5,864 nucleotides of DNA, taken from assembly GCA_025997715.1 (NCBI GenBank), contig BNUY01000164.1:1-5864 (forward strand), written 5' to 3'. The notes beneath the pieces were generated by a model, which worked only from the letters and a program-made list of their open reading frames with translations, did no database searches and was not told the origin of the DNA. Below are positions 5,795 to 5,864 of this stretch, piece by piece (position 1 is the first letter of the stretch; each line of letters starts with the position of its first letter). Source of the DNA: Spirochaetia bacterium (GTDB lineage: Bacteria; Spirochaetota; Spirochaetia; Treponematales; Breznakiellaceae). Made by a program: the position numbers and the translations under genes.

Positions 5795-5823
5795 TGTACA
5801 GAGATGTGATGGGATAATATAAA
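5795..5823 (+). promoter_or_regulatory. Candidate promoter for a gene beyond the right edge
   Basis: TGTACA (5795-5800; 4 of 6 matches to TTGACA) is followed by 17 bp and TATAAA (5818-5823; 5 of 6 matches to TATAAT). It lies about 35 bp before a strong Shine-Dalgarno at the edge of the window, which makes the weak match more believable. An overlapping alternative -10, GATAAT (5813-5818), has a poorer -35 partner. Confidence 0.4.
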
Positions 5824-5857
5824 ATGCTCCTGAGGAAGCCCCCGCAAAAAGGCAGCC

Positions 5858-5864
5858 AAAGGAG
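5858..5864 (+). promoter_or_regulatory. Ribosome binding site for a plus-strand gene starting past the window
   Basis: AAAGGAG occupies the last seven bases. With usual spacing the start codon should fall about 5-10 nt beyond the right edge. The nearest upstream in-window ATG (5824) has no ribosome site, so the real gene probably begins outside. Confidence 0.5.

Larger units (their letters stand above)
5436..5864. other. Repeat-bearing region without a convincing gene, downstream of pfk
   Basis: These 429 bases hold the 69-bp tandem repeat, an inverted fragment of it, GC-rich self-complementary stretches (CCGGG-AG-CCCGG at 5501-5512; GGCCC-CAGG-GGGCC at 5511-5524), a hairpin at 5757-5773 and promoter/ribosome-site-like sequence at the right end. 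Several reading frames stay open on both strands across it, which follows from the GC-rich repeat having a period divisible by three. None has a recognisable domain, and the visible starts lack good ribosome sites. I therefore call no CDS here. Confidence 0.7.

Noticed and set aside
5428..5859. Minus-strand 143-codon frame and plus-strand 109-codon frame across the repeat region
   Set aside because: Both owe their length to the GC-rich 69-bp repeat, whose period is a multiple of three. They are internally repetitive, lack ribosome sites and domains, and compete with each other.
5824..5864. Plus-strand gene starting at ATG 5824 (MLLRKPPQ...)
   Set aside because: There is no Shine-Dalgarno upstream and it would begin very near the predicted transcription start; the AAAGGAG at the edge points to a start beyond the window.

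Overview
The window most resembles a spirochaete of the genus Treponema, possibly one of the termite-gut species. Three things point there: the type of long phosphofructokinase it carries, moderate GC with purine-rich Shine-Dalgarno (SD) sites, and a GC-rich intergenic repeat. This placement rests on recalled family resemblance, not on a search. Most genes are housekeeping or accessory metabolic genes. I see no transposase, integrase, CRISPR array, tRNA or rRNA.

Layout. (1) Bases 1-1251, plus strand: the end of an energy-coupling factor (ECF) vitamin/metal importer. It comprises an ATPase that enters from the left without its Walker A motif, and a translationally coupled transmembrane EcfT protein. 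The substrate-binding S component is not in view. (2) Bases 1235-3903, minus strand: a tightly packed operon read right to left, with a NifU-like Fe-S carrier, a YgiQ-type radical SAM protein and a flavodoxin-fold Fe-S flavoprotein. The first two genes are 4 nt apart and the last two 1 nt apart. The final gene converges on ecfT with a 17-bp overlap. (3) Bases 3904-4082: a divergent control region. It holds a near-consensus promoter for the right-hand gene, a weaker one for the left-hand operon, and two perfect dyads of 18 and 19 bp. (4) Bases 4083-5435, plus strand: a 450-residue group II phosphofructokinase. (5) Bases 5436-5864: no convincing gene. This tail has a 69-bp tandem repeat (two full copies and one partial), a diverged inverted piece of the same unit, a short GC hairpin, and what looks like a promoter and ribosome site for a gene starting just past the right edge.

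How the genes fit together: the minus-strand operon puts a cluster-delivery protein, a cluster-dependent radical enzyme and a possible flavin/Fe-S electron donor under one mRNA. It shares its promoter region with a key glycolytic kinase. The ECF genes are a separate unit that meets the operon tail to tail. The most interesting items are the operon read as a single functional system, the dyads in the shared promoter region, the non-canonical coupling residues in both ECF proteins, the mixed nucleotide-specificity signature of the phosphofructokinase, and the 69-bp repeat family.
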